Assembly (NCBI RefSeq): GCF_049994905.1
Contig: NZ_CP188258.1
Location: 62,001 to 126,000, forward strand
Length of the DNA: 64,000 nt
From: Diaminobutyricibacter sp049994905
Lineage (GTDB): Bacteria; Actinomycetota; Actinomycetes; Actinomycetales; Microbacteriaceae
Direction of reading: 5' to 3'
The translations under genes were made by a program, and so were the position numbers. A model generated the notes under the pieces. That model searched no databases. It was not told the origin of the DNA and worked only from the letters and a program-made list of their open reading frames with translations. This document shows, in pieces, positions 51,008 to 59,461 of this stretch. Each line of letters begins with the position of its first letter. The stretch's first letter is position 1.

Positions 51008-52102
51008 CTACTCCGTTCCGCTGACGGTGATCGCCGGGATCGGCCGCACCTGGAACGCGTCGACGTTGGGGATCGCGGAACGCACGCGGTCGGTTGCGTC
51101 GCGGGCCCGCGCATCCGCCGCCGACAACGACGCGTCGGCAAGGGCGATGGATGCGGCGCCCTGGAGGCGATGGCCGACCCACCGCAGCTGGACCTGCGAG
51201 ACCTCCACGACGCCGGGCGTCTCGAGAAGCGCGTGTTCGACGCGGTGGACGAGGTCGGGTTCGATCGCATCCATCAGTCGCGCGCCGATGCTGCGAACAG
51301 TGCCCCACAGCAGCACGATGATCGCGGCCGAGATGAGCAGACCGACGATCGGGTCGGCGAGCGGGAAGCCCAGCATTGCGCCAGTAGCTCCGACCACCAC
51401 GGCGAGGGAGGTGAAGCCGTCGATGCGGGCGTGGACCCCGTCGGCGACGAGTGCGGCCGAACCGATCTTCTGCCCGACGCGGATGCGGTAGATCGCGACA
51501 GCCTCGTTGCCGGCGAACCCGATGAGTCCGGCTGCGACGACCCACCACAGGTTGTGCAGCGGCTGCGGGTGGATGAGGCGCGAGATCGACTGCCAGGCGG
51601 CGATGACGGCGGAGATGGCGACAACCGCGATGATGAACAGGCCGGCAAGGTCTTCGGCCCTGCCGTATCCGTAGGTATAGCGGCGGCTGGCGATGCGGCG
51701 CCCGAGAACGAAAGCGACCCAGAGCGGCACGGCGGTCAGCGCATCCGCGAAGTTGTGGATGGTGTCCGCGAGGAGGGCCACCGATCCGCTGACCGTGACG
51801 ATCGCGAACTGCAGAAGGGTCGTGCCGAGCAGCACGAAGAGGCTGATCTTCAGCGCACGGATGCCCTCGTGGCTCGCCTCCAGGGCGTCGTCGATGGAAT
51901 CGGCCGCGTCGTGGGAATGCGGAACGAACAGGTCGTGGAGGAAACCGCGGAAGCCGGTCGGGTGGTCGTGATCGTGCGGGTGGTCGTGATCGTGCGGGTG
52001 GTCGTGCTCGTGGTCCTGGTCGTGGTCGTGCGCGTGGTCGTGGTCGTGGTCGTGCGCATGCTCGTTCGCGCCGTGCCGATGGTCATGCTCGACGCGGCTC
52101 AT
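51008..52102 (-). CDS. CDF family zinc/cation efflux protein with His-rich N-terminus
   Basis: The 364-residue protein has a 48-residue N-terminal tail of HDHDH-type repeats, then six membrane segments. Metal-site helices show LLADTIHNFADALTAVPLW (H-x-x-x-D) and LVADGVHARIDGFTSLAVV (D-x-x-x-H-x-x-x-D). A C-terminal cytoplasmic domain follows (VVEVSQVQLRWVGHRLQGAASIALAD). It exports Zn2+ (perhaps Cd2+ or Co2+) by proton exchange. The ATG at 52102 overlaps the ArsR stop by ATGA, so it is under that regulator. Confidence 0.9.
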   Translation of the reverse strand: MSRVEHDHRHGANEHAHDHDHDHAHDHDQDHEHDHPHDHDHPHDHDHPTGFRGFLHDLFVPHSHDAADSIDDALEASHEGIRALKISLFVLLGTTLLQFAIVTVSGSVALLADTIHNFADALTAVPLWVAFVLGRRIASRRYTYGYGRAEDLAGLFIIAVVAISAVIAAWQSISRLIHPQPLHNLWWVVAAGLIGFAGNEAVAIYRIRVGQKIGSAALVADGVHARIDGFTSLAVVVGATGAMLGFPLADPIVGLLISAAIIVLLWGTVRSIGARLMDAIEPDLVHRVEHALLETPGVVEVSQVQLRWVGHRLQGAASIALADASLSAADARARDATDRVRSAIPNVDAFQVRPIPAITVSGTE

Positions 52103-52464
52103 GACACCGCCTCCTGGCGGGCATGATGGTGCCGCGGGTTCTGGTCGAGCGCGTGTTCGGCCTGGAAGATGGCGTCGGAGACGAGCTGGCTGGCGTGTTC
52201 GTTCGCGAGCCGGTAGAACACGCGGGTGCCTTCCTGGCGTGTCGTCACGATGCGTGCGAGGCGCATCTTGGCGAGGTGCTGCGACACGGCCGCCGGCGAC
52301 TTGTCGACGATATCGGCCAGTTGGTTGACTGCCAGCTCCTGATCGCGCAGGGCCAGGATGATCCGCACCCGGGTCGCGTCCGCGAGCATCGCGAACACCT
52401 CGACGGCGAGTTCGACGTACTGGCTGTCGGGATCGCGTCCGCAAACCTGCTTATCTGCATCCAT
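52099..52464 (-). CDS. ArsR/SmtB family zinc-type regulator
   Basis: The 121-residue protein has the ArsR winged helix (EVFAMLADATRVRIILALRDQELAVNQLADIVDKSPAAVSQHLAKMRLARIV) and, in the C-terminal helix, EHASQLVSDAIFQAEH, the Asp/Glu-His and His spacing of alpha-5 zinc sites. The alpha-3 Cys-x-Cys site is absent. It is coupled to the CDF exporter, a zinc derepression switch. Confidence 0.9.
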   Translation of the reverse strand: MDADKQVCGRDPDSQYVELAVEVFAMLADATRVRIILALRDQELAVNQLADIVDKSPAAVSQHLAKMRLARIVTTRQEGTRVFYRLANEHASQLVSDAIFQAEHALDQNPRHHHARQEAVS

Positions 52465-52477
52465 ACGCAGATTCTTA

Positions 52478-52501
52478 CATTAAACGGTGGCCATTAAACG
52501 G
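52478..52501. promoter_or_regulatory. Direct repeat in front of the zinc ArsR gene
   Basis: CATTAAACGG occurs at 52478-52487 and 52492-52501 with a 14-base period, just upstream of the ArsR start and reaching into the stop of the DUF2127 gene. It is a candidate regulator site or -10 region for the ArsR-CDF operon. Confidence 0.4.
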
Positions 52502-53009
52502 CAGGCACTGCCTCTGCCCGTCGTCGGGCACGGTGGAGCCCGTACTCCCGCCAGGTGAGCGCCAGCACGAAGAGGTCGAACACGGTGAGTGCCACCAGGC
52601 CCCACGAGAACGCGACGATCAGTTTGTAGGTCTGGTAGACGATGAAGACGGCGAGGAAGGCCATGGTCCAGGGGAAGGCCCAGAGGTGGTCGGTGAGCAC
52701 GGCCCAGACGAGCACGACTTTCACCGCGCCGTGAAGTAGCAGGTAGATTGCGCCGAACAGGGTCGCCGAATGATTCAGGCCGTTGGTGAAGTGCAGCAGG
52801 CTGTTCGCGATGAAATCGTGCGGCTCCTCGGAGAGTTCGTGCTGGGTGAGGAGGTGCGCGAGGTATCCGATCTGGGCGGGGGTCACGAACAACAGGAGCA
52901 GGCCGCCGATGAGTTCGAGAACCCCATCGATCCCTTTGATGATCATGACGATGAAGAACGTTCGATCCAGGAGCCTGTGGCTTGTCTGGGTTGTCTGGGT
53001 TGTGGTCAC
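52494..53009 (-). CDS. DUF2127 family membrane protein
   Basis: The 171-residue protein has about four hydrophobic segments: FFIVMIIKGIDGVLELIGGLLLLFV near the N-terminus, SATLFGAIYLLLHGAVKVVLVWAVL in the middle, and WTMAFLAVFIVYQTYKLIVAFSWGLVALTVFDLFVLAL at the end. The KGIDGVLELIGG and HGAVKVVLV patterns match DUF2127. The GTG start follows GGAGGATC. Role unknown; next to metal efflux genes. Confidence 0.85.
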   Translation of the reverse strand: MTTTQTTQTSHRLLDRTFFIVMIIKGIDGVLELIGGLLLLFVTPAQIGYLAHLLTQHELSEEPHDFIANSLLHFTNGLNHSATLFGAIYLLLHGAVKVVLVWAVLTDHLWAFPWTMAFLAVFIVYQTYKLIVAFSWGLVALTVFDLFVLALTWREYGLHRARRRAEAVPAV

Positions 53010-53056
53010 GATCCTCCTCTGCTCCCGGATGACGCGAGTGTACGCCCGAGTTTCGG

Positions 53057-53109
53057 GTTAATGCCTATTGACATCAAAGGCCTGATTTGGCGTTAATGGT
53101 TAGTGACAT
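53057..53109 (+). promoter_or_regulatory. Promoter with an 18-bp duplicated element
   Basis: TTGACA (53068-53073) and GTTAAT (53092-53097, 18-base spacer) form a promoter for the TetR gene. The segment GTTAATGCCTATTGACAT (53057-53074) recurs as GTTAATGGTTAGTGACAT (53092-53109), 15 of 18 identical. The second copy contains the start codon of the TetR gene, so a tandem operator of an autoregulator is likely. Confidence 0.5.
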
Positions 53110-53692
53110 GAAAAATACTCGACAGTATGTGATGCGGTCCCGCGCCGAGCAGGTCGAACAGACGCGGCAGCGCATCCTGTACGCAACCCTGGGCCTGGCT
53201 TTCGAGCGGCCGATCGTCGGAATCGCACTGCCTGAGATCGCGGAACGTGCCGACGTGTCGGTGCAGACGATCCTCCGGCAGTTCGGCAGCCGCGATGCGC
53301 TGTTCGACGCGACGGAAGAGTTCGCCGAGCGGGAGGTGCTGGCCGAGCGCGAGACCGTGCCAGGTGACATCGACCACGCCGTCGACACCATCGTCGAGCA
53401 CTACGAGCGGCGGGGTGACGGAGTTCTGCTCCTGCTCGGGCAGGAGAGCTGGGAGCCTCGCGCCGCTCACATCACCGCGTCGGGCCGCGCGCTGCACCGC
53501 GCCTGGGTTGAGCGCGTCTTCGGTCCGCTGCTTACCGAAGACCTCGTGGAACGTGAAACCCTGATCGACCTGCTCGTGGTCGCAACAGACGTCTTCACCT
53601 GGAAACTGCTGCGCCGCGACCGCGGCCACAACCCCGCAGAGACCGCCGGCCGTATGAAGCGCATGGTCGCAGCCCTACTGGAACGGATCTGA
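53108..53692 (+). CDS. TetR family transcriptional regulator
   Basis: The 194-residue protein has a TetR helix-turn-helix (RQRILYATLGLAFERPIVGIALPEIAERADVSVQTILRQFGSRDALFDAT). ATG at 53108. The glycosyltransferase starts 1 base after its stop, so both are one unit and the transferase is probably derepressed by a small molecule it modifies. Confidence 0.88.
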   Translation: MKNTRQYVMRSRAEQVEQTRQRILYATLGLAFERPIVGIALPEIAERADVSVQTILRQFGSRDALFDATEEFAEREVLAERETVPGDIDHAVDTIVEHYERRGDGVLLLLGQESWEPRAAHITASGRALHRAWVERVFGPLLTEDLVERETLIDLLVVATDVFTWKLLRRDRGHNPAETAGRMKRMVAALLERI

Positions 53693-53693
53693 C

Positions 53694-54827
53694 ATGGCCA
53701 CCATCCTGTTCGTCACCATCGACGCCGGCGGCAACACCCCACCCATGCTCTCGATCGCCGGGGTGCTCAAGGCGCGCGGTCACCGCATCCTCGTGCTCGG
53801 TCATCCACACCAGCGCGGCCGAATCGAACAGGCCGGTTTCGAGTTCCGTGGATTCGGCATGACGCGGCCGTGGAACCGTACCGGACGCACCTCGTCGGCT
53901 CGGGTGATGTCCGACTTCGTCTTTGCGGCGACCAGTAAGGAGCTCGCGCAGGACTTCCTCGACCTCGCCCGCGAGGAGAGCGTCGACCTCACCGTGGTCG
54001 ACTGCATGCTGGTCTCCGTCGTGAAGGCGGCCGCGACTCTGCGGGCGCCCAGTGCAGTGCTGTTCCACACCTTCTATGCCTACTGGAACGGTCCGTGGGC
54101 GCGTGGCCCGGTCGCCCGCCTCGCGCAACTGCGTGGGGTGAACGCGCGGGCGATCTGGAAGACGGCGGACCTCGAGCTCGTGACCAGCGACCGCGTGCTC
54201 GACCCGGCGGGTGACGTCGCATCCCCCCGTCGCATCTGGACAGGCATCACCGAACCGGTCGCCGAGCCGGGCGGGGCCGCCTCGCCGGTACCAGTCGGCC
54301 GTCCGAAGATCCTCGTGAGCCTCAGCACCACCTGGTTCCCCGGCCAGGTCGATGCCTATCGTCGAATCGTCGCAGCGCTCGCCGGGCTTCCCGTCGACGT
54401 GACCGTGACAACCGGTGGGATGGCGACGTCGCAAGAACTCGCGCCGCCACCGAACGTGACGGTGGTCCCTTTCGCCGACCACGAGGCGTTATTGCCCACA
54501 GTCGCGCTGGTCGTGTGCCACGGCGGGCACTCGACCACCATGAAGGCGGTGGCTGCGGGGGTGCCGGTGCTGGTCATCCCGATGCACCCGCTGATGGACC
54601 AGCCGATGGTCGGGGCGGCGATTCAGGATGCCGGACTGGGTCTCACGGTGAAGAAGAGCGCCAGCCCCGCACGCATCAGGGAGGCGATCGCCTCGCTACT
54701 CGGGAATCCGCGCTTCCGCGCTGCGGCAATGGATGCTGCGGACCGTCAGCGCGCGGCCGGCGGTCCGGTCGTGGGCGCCGACGCGCTCCTGCGCCTGCTC
54801 GACGCGCGTGAGTCGTCGGCGGTGTAA
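53694..54827 (+). CDS. GT1-type (UGT/MGT) glycosyltransferase
   Basis: The 377-residue protein has a GT-B fold: N-terminal ILFVTIDAGGNTPPMLSIAGVLKARGHRILVLGH for acceptor binding, and C-terminal VVPFADHEALLPTVALVVCHGGHSTTMKAVAAGVPVLVIPMHPLMDQPMVG, the nucleotide-sugar motif of macrolide and flavonoid transferases. A xenobiotic- or antibiotic-inactivating role is plausible given TetR coupling. Confidence 0.88.
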   Translation: MATILFVTIDAGGNTPPMLSIAGVLKARGHRILVLGHPHQRGRIEQAGFEFRGFGMTRPWNRTGRTSSARVMSDFVFAATSKELAQDFLDLAREESVDLTVVDCMLVSVVKAAATLRAPSAVLFHTFYAYWNGPWARGPVARLAQLRGVNARAIWKTADLELVTSDRVLDPAGDVASPRRIWTGITEPVAEPGGAASPVPVGRPKILVSLSTTWFPGQVDAYRRIVAALAGLPVDVTVTTGGMATSQELAPPPNVTVVPFADHEALLPTVALVVCHGGHSTTMKAVAAGVPVLVIPMHPLMDQPMVGAAIQDAGLGLTVKKSASPARIREAIASLLGNPRFRAAAMDAADRQRAAGGPVVGADALLRLLDARESSAV

Positions 54828-54853
54828 GGTTATAACCGAACACTTGGAGAACG

Positions 54854-55408
54854 ATGGATGCCACTGAGATGCGACGAGACAGCCATATCCGTCGCGCTCG
54901 GCAGCGATCCGGGGTCGGCGTTCGCGAACTGGCGCGCAGACTTCAGGTCAGCCCGGCGACAGTGCTGGATTGGGAGCGTTCGGAAGAGCGCGGAACCGTG
55001 CAGATGAACACTGTTGAGCGCGCGCTCGAACAGCTGGGTGAGTCGCTTGTCACCGGGACGAGACGAGTCAACACCGCGCCTGGCGAGGACTTGGTCCGGC
55101 GTGAAGATCGAGTTACTCTCGAGCTTCACCGCGCCGTCGCCGTCAAACTCCTGCAGAACCCGACCGCTGTACTCGCGGTAGTCCCAGAGAACCTGGCAAA
55201 GTTGCGCGCCGGGGTTCGAGGAGAGGCAGCGCGTTCGTGGGTCGACGAGTGGACAGAACTCACGCAAGGGTTCCGCATCGGCGCTCTCGTCGACGTCATG
55301 CTCGGAACTGACCAGCGCTCCAGAGACATGCGCCAGGCTTCGCCTTTCCTGGGTGTTCTCGACCACACGGAGCGGATCGACGCGATCCGACGCGCCTCCG
55401 CCCCATGA
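54854..55408 (+). CDS. XRE family helix-turn-helix protein, antitoxin-like
   Basis: The 184-residue protein has an N-terminal helix-turn-helix (SGVGVRELARRLQVSPATVLDWERSEERGTVQMNTVERALEQLG) and a C-terminal domain of unknown type. Proteins of this pattern in actinobacteria are followed by DUF6036/AbiEii-like nucleotidyltransferases. Here the partner is reduced to its C-terminal part. A ribosome binding site GGAGA lies 7-8 bases before ATG. Confidence 0.8.
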   Translation: MDATEMRRDSHIRRARQRSGVGVRELARRLQVSPATVLDWERSEERGTVQMNTVERALEQLGESLVTGTRRVNTAPGEDLVRREDRVTLELHRAVAVKLLQNPTAVLAVVPENLAKLRAGVRGEAARSWVDEWTELTQGFRIGALVDVMLGTDQRSRDMRQASPFLGVLDHTERIDAIRRASAP

Positions 55409-55693
55409 AGCGCGCATCTCCCCGACGGCTGGGCCGACCGTCTCCTCCGGGTGATCCCGCCTGGTCACCCTTCCTCGGTGGGACTCTGCCTCGAACCTCA
55501 CGATCTTTGTGCCGCCAAGCTCGCGAGGCTTAAAGAGAAGGATCGCGAATTTGTCTCCGCGCTGGTCGAAGCAGGGCTGGTCGACGCGAGACTCATCAGA
55601 AATCGGCTGGCGCAGATCGAGGACGATCGGTTTCGGTTGGAACGTCGCCGTGCGGCATCCCGCTGGATCAAGTCGCTCGAGCGATCCGTTTGA
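55409..55693 (+). pseudogene. C-terminal remnant of DUF6036/AbiEii-like nucleotidyltransferase
   Basis: Directly after the XRE stop, in the same frame, come LPDGWADRLLRVIPPG, SVGLCLEPHDLCAAKLARLKEKDREFVSALV, and RLERRRAASRWIKSLE, the C-terminal half of DUF6036-type proteins (DL.aaKL....KDreFv). About 95 codons remain; the catalytic GSxxx...D nucleotidyltransferase part is missing. A deletion has joined the antitoxin gene to the tail of its toxin. Confidence 0.65.
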
Positions 55694-55700
55694 CTAGCGG

Positions 55701-55754
55701 CTGAGTCGGCTCCTGCGGCACGCGATTCAAGCTGCCGCAGGAGCACCGACTCAG
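55701..55754. terminator. Large bidirectional hairpin terminator
   Basis: The arm at 55701-55720 (CTGAGTCGGCTCCTGCGGCA) pairs with 55733-55754 over 20 base pairs with a 2-base bulge and a 12-base loop. It lies between the convergent XRE remnant and PfkB gene, and its right arm includes the PfkB stop codon. Confidence 0.75.
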
Positions 55755-56740
55755 GCCGGCTGAAGCTCGTAAGCGAGCTCCGCCGCGGAAGTCCTATACG
55801 CGTCGACCTTCTCCGGCGACAGCTCCCCGGCGTCGGAGCCGAGGCCGGCAACCGTCAGTGCCGCGGCTGCGGCGCCGACGCGGGCGGCTTCAACCGGGCT
55901 CTCACCGCGGAGCATCCCGAGCATGACACCGGAGACGAAGGCGTCGCCGCATCCGGTGCTGTCGACAGGCGTCGCCGAGAAGGCAGGAACGGTCTCGATC
56001 CCGGCGGCCGTGGCGACGATGGCGCCGCGTTCACCACAGGTCACGTAGACGCAACCGGCGCCCAGCGCGACCAGGCGCTGTGCAGCGCGGAAGGGATCGG
56101 GTTCTCCGGTCAGGCGCATCGCCTCGGCGTCGTTCGGGAAGAACGCGTCGACGTGAGGAAGCACGATGGTCGCGAGGTCCAGCGCGTCGTCGCGCTTGAT
56201 GCCCAGGCAGTCCAGCGTACGGAACGCTCCCCATCGACCGGCGTCCGAGAGCAGCTCCGCCATCGGCTCGCCGTCGAGCCCCGGAAGGGCGGTCATGCCG
56301 CCGACGTGCACGATGTCGGACGATCGAAGAGCCTGCTCGGGCACATCGGAGAGCTCGAGGAGCCGGTTGGCGCCGATCACGTGATACGCAGGGCGCTGGC
56401 CCGAGGAGTCGATCGGCAGGATGCTGGCCGCCGTCTGAACCTGGCTGGTGCGTCGCATCGAGCCCGTCAGCACTCCTTCTTCATGCAGCTTGCGCAGCAC
56501 GAAGTCGCCGGCCGTGTCCTCGCCGACGACGCCCACTGCAGAGACGGTCATGCCGAGACGCGACATGTTCACCGCCGTTCCACCGGCGCTGCCTGCGACC
56601 GTGACCTTGATCTCGTCGATGAGCTGGGTGGTCTGGCCCTTTGGGAGCGAATCCACCGGACGTCCGAGGATGTCGAAGATGTAGGACCCGATGCTGACGC
56701 AGGGCCAGCCTGCCCTGGGGTCGAGAATGGTTGCGGGCAT
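55751..56740 (-). CDS. PfkB family carbohydrate kinase
   Basis: The 329-residue protein has the ribokinase fold: GGTAVNMSRLGMTVSAVGVVGEDTAGDFVLRKLHEEGV (substrate lid region), and the C-terminal DSTGCGDAFVSGVMLGMLRG with the catalytic Asp. It phosphorylates a sugar or related alcohol with ATP. It is the last gene of a leftward operon; its ATG overlaps the aldolase stop (TAATG). Confidence 0.88.
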   Translation of the reverse strand: MPATILDPRAGWPCVSIGSYIFDILGRPVDSLPKGQTTQLIDEIKVTVAGSAGGTAVNMSRLGMTVSAVGVVGEDTAGDFVLRKLHEEGVLTGSMRRTSQVQTAASILPIDSSGQRPAYHVIGANRLLELSDVPEQALRSSDIVHVGGMTALPGLDGEPMAELLSDAGRWGAFRTLDCLGIKRDDALDLATIVLPHVDAFFPNDAEAMRLTGEPDPFRAAQRLVALGAGCVYVTCGERGAIVATAAGIETVPAFSATPVDSTGCGDAFVSGVMLGMLRGESPVEAARVGAAAAALTVAGLGSDAGELSPEKVDAYRTSAAELAYELQPA

Positions 56741-57405
56741 TATTCCTCCGTCGAGTACTTCTGAACACGCATGCGCTCTGCAGCGTGGGCCATCTGCTCC
56801 GGGCTGAGACGCCGGGTCGAGCCGGATGCCAGGGCCGAGTAGGACAGGTCGGCGAGCCAGTCGAGCAGGATCGCCCGGTCGACGGCCTGGGTCAGGCTGT
56901 CGCCGATGGTGACGGCGCCGTGGTGGCGCAGGACGGCGCCGTTGCGGCCGGCACTGAACGCGCGGCCGACGGCGAACGCCAGTTCCTCCGAGCCGAAGGG
57001 CTCATAGTCGACGACCGGGATGACATCGCCGATCATCGCGGCCGTGTAGTGCACGTTAGGCAGTTCGTTGCACAGGAGGGATGCGGCTACCGCAGCCTTC
57101 GAGTGCGTGTGGACGACGAACCGGGTGTTGCGAACGGCGTGTACGGCACGATGGAGCTGGCTTTCCGAGGTGGGCCCTGCCTCTCCCGAACCCTCCACCC
57201 GTCCGTCGTCATGGATGAAGTAAAGATCTGAAGGCGTCAGTTCGCCGAGGCGCGCGCGCCGGCCGGTGACCCAGATGCCACCGGCCGTGCGTGCGCTCAG
57301 GTTGCCCGCACTTGCCGGTACGAGGCCGGCTTCGTGCACGCGCTGCCCGATCTCGATGAGCGCCCTGGCGTCGTTGAAGACCGCTTCAGCGTTCTCGGCA
57401 GTCAT
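56740..57405 (-). CDS. Class II aldolase/adducin family protein
   Basis: The 221-residue protein shows PASAGNLSARTAGGIWVT, the zinc ligands in VVHTHSKAAVA and LRHHGAVTIGDS, and the acidic catalytic residue in the ESQLHRAVHAVR region. Relatives cleave phosphorylated ketoses (L-fuculose, L-ribulose-type epimerases). It sits between a PfkB kinase and an aminotransferase, so kinase then aldol cleavage is plausible. Its start overlaps the aminotransferase stop (TGATG). Confidence 0.88.
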   Translation of the reverse strand: MTAENAEAVFNDARALIEIGQRVHEAGLVPASAGNLSARTAGGIWVTGRRARLGELTPSDLYFIHDDGRVEGSGEAGPTSESQLHRAVHAVRNTRFVVHTHSKAAVAASLLCNELPNVHYTAAMIGDVIPVVDYEPFGSEELAFAVGRAFSAGRNGAVLRHHGAVTIGDSLTQAVDRAILLDWLADLSYSALASGSTRRLSPEQMAHAAERMRVQKYSTEE

Positions 57406-58658
57406 CAGATCCGCACCAGGTCATCGGAACCACGACGTGATGCCAGGGGTGCCACCTGGGCGAACGCGACATCAGTTGCGTTCAGGACCTTGTCGATGAC
57501 GGCATCCGTGTGCGCTGTGCCGAGGAACCAGTTGTGGGTCGGGTGGAAGTAGACGCCCTCGTCGAGTGCTGCTTTGGCCCAGACGGCGGAGAGCTCGAAC
57601 TCGGGATCGTTGGCAAAGGTCATGAAGGGGAGCGCCGACGGCCCGGAGACGGTGACGTCGAGTCCGTGCGACGCGGCCTGGGTCAGAAGGCCCTGCTGAA
57701 GCTTCGTGCCGCTCGCCGCGAGAAGCGCCTGGCTTTCTGGACGACGGATCTCCTGGATGGTGGCCAGCGCCGCGGCCATGGGGACGGAGCCGAACCAGAA
57801 GGAGCCGGTTGCCGTGATGCGGGTGGCGGCCGTCTCAAGCGCTCGGGTGCCGAGGAGGGCAGCGAGAGCGTGCCCGTTGCCGATCGCCTTGCTCCAGGCG
57901 CTCAGGTCGGGCTGCACGCCGAGGGCCGCCCAGCTGCCTGCCGGGTCGATGCGGAATCCGGTGCGGACCTCATCCAGGATCAGCACGGCGTTGTTTCGGT
58001 CGCATAGTTCACGCGCTGCCTGCGCGAACTCGCGCGAGACGGGCTCGAGATTTCGGAAGACGTCGTGCCGCATCGGGGTCAACACCACTGCGGCGAGGTC
58101 GCCCCCGGCCGCGTCGACGGCTGCGCGCAGCGAAGCCACGTCGTTGTATTCGATGCGGATCTGGTTCGCACGCTCGTCTTCGGGGATTCCTGCGGCTTCG
58201 GGCTTCGACGACCACGCTGCGATGCCGTGGTACGAACCGTTGGCGATGATGACTTTGCGCTTCGAGGTCTCGGCGCGGGCGACGGCGACGGCGAGCGTCG
58301 TCGCGTCCGTTCCGTTCTTGCAGAACAGCGCCCAGTCGGCGTGGACGACGGTGTCGGTCAGCAGCTCGGCGAGCTCCACCATGCGCTCCGTCGGGCCGTT
58401 GAAGCATTCACCCTGCGACAGCTGGCGACGTACCGCCTCGTCGACGATCGGGTTCTGGTGGCCGAGGATGATCGGACCCCACGAGCACATCAAGTCGATG
58501 TATTCGCGCCCGTCCACATCCCAGATCGAGGCGCCGAGGCCCTTCTGGAAGAACTGGGGGTAACCCGCGGGAAGGTGTGCCACGTTCTTGTGCCCGTACA
58601 TGCCCCCAGGAACAGTCTTGGCAGCTCGTGCGCGTAGGGATGCTTCGGCCACGTTCAC
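57405..58658 (-). CDS. Class III PLP-dependent aminotransferase (glutamate-1-semialdehyde-mutase-like)
   Basis: The 417-residue protein includes the PLP phosphate-binding NGTDATTLAVAVAR, NGSYHGIAAW, the Asp in LILDEVRTGFR, and the Schiff-base Lys in LSAWSKAIGNGHALAALLG. Similar to glutamate-1-semialdehyde aminomutase and omega-aminotransferases. GTG start preceded by AAAGGAG. It opens the leftward operon and may deaminate the imported amino compound. Confidence 0.88.
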   Translation of the reverse strand: MNVAEASLRARAAKTVPGGMYGHKNVAHLPAGYPQFFQKGLGASIWDVDGREYIDLMCSWGPIILGHQNPIVDEAVRRQLSQGECFNGPTERMVELAELLTDTVVHADWALFCKNGTDATTLAVAVARAETSKRKVIIANGSYHGIAAWSSKPEAAGIPEDERANQIRIEYNDVASLRAAVDAAGGDLAAVVLTPMRHDVFRNLEPVSREFAQAARELCDRNNAVLILDEVRTGFRIDPAGSWAALGVQPDLSAWSKAIGNGHALAALLGTRALETAATRITATGSFWFGSVPMAAALATIQEIRRPESQALLAASGTKLQQGLLTQAASHGLDVTVSGPSALPFMTFANDPEFELSAVWAKAALDEGVYFHPTHNWFLGTAHTDAVIDKVLNATDVAFAQVAPLASRRGSDDLVRI

Positions 58659-58718
58659 AGCAAACTCCTTTGTCGTTTGTGGGGCGGCGTCGCGTAGTCC
58701 GAGCCATCTCCCGAAGAC

Positions 58719-58778
58719 AAACTAGGACGACTGCCCTACTTTGTCAATTTGGACATGTGTCCAAGGTTCTTGGCCAAG
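58719..58778. promoter_or_regulatory. Leftward promoter and TetR-type operators
   Basis: On the minus strand TTGACA (58747-58742) and TAGTTT (58724-58719) are spaced by 17 bases, a strong promoter for the aminotransferase operon. Directly upstream lie TTGGACA-TG-TGTCCAA (58749-58764) and CTTGGCCAAG (58769-58778), both perfect dyads, likely sites of the divergent TetR protein. Confidence 0.7.
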
Positions 58779-58807
58779 TGCGTATTCCGGAAGGTAGTAT
58801 CGGGCCC

Positions 58808-59461
58808 ATGGTTGATGCACCGAAAACCCGATATGCGCGTGGCGAGGCTCGCATTGCCGAGATCCGCGCCGCCGCGATCGAGCTGATCTACGAAGAAGGC
58901 ATCATGAGCGTGACCCACCGTGCAGTGGCCAAGCGTGCCAACCTCGCCGCGTCGGCGCCGAGCTTTTTCTTCCCCTCGATCGACGAGCTGATCGTCGAAG
59001 CTTTCCGATCGATCATGCAGTCGATGTTCGACGACCTCGATGCGCTGGGCGAGCGGATCATCGCCGAAGACATGAGCCGCGAAGACGCAGTAGACGAGTA
59101 CATCCACCTCATCCGTGACGCCATGCCCAAGTACGACATCCTGCAGTTCGAGGCCTACCTGCTCGCGCGGCGCAGGCCGGCGCTCCAGGCGGAGGTCGAC
59201 GCGGTCATCGCCGCGACCCACCGGCCGGCAAGCACACTGGTCGTCGCTTCGCGACGCAAGGACTTCGACTGGGCGGCGCCTATCTTGGCCTCGTTCGCCA
59301 ACGGCTTCGGCCTCTATCGCCTCGGGGCGAGCGACGTCGACTACTCAGCGCTCCGCACCGGGCTCCTGGTGCTGATGGATGGGCTGCCCGACCAGGACCC
59401 CGGTGTACCGAAGTCCCGGTCGGTGAAGTCCCGGTCGGCGCAGAGCGCCGAGCTGCGCTAG
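58808..59461 (+). CDS. TetR family transcriptional regulator
   Basis: The 217-residue protein has a TetR-type helix-turn-helix (RIAEIRAAAIELIYEEGIMSVTHRAVAKRANLAASAPSFFFPSIDELIVEAF). ATG at 58808. It is divergent from the aminotransferase operon and its stop shares 4 bases with the convergent cyclase gene. It likely controls both the operon and the ABC importer, since related dyads lie in both promoters. Confidence 0.87.
   Translation: MVDAPKTRYARGEARIAEIRAAAIELIYEEGIMSVTHRAVAKRANLAASAPSFFFPSIDELIVEAFRSIMQSMFDDLDALGERIIAEDMSREDAVDEYIHLIRDAMPKYDILQFEAYLLARRRPALQAEVDAVIAATHRPASTLVVASRRKDFDWAAPILASFANGFGLYRLGASDVDYSALRTGLLVLMDGLPDQDPGVPKSRSVKSRSAQSAELR

Noticed and set aside
51961..52076. Repetitive DNA that could be a microsatellite or mobile scar
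   Set aside because: It lies in frame inside the CDF exporter and encodes the His-rich metal tail.
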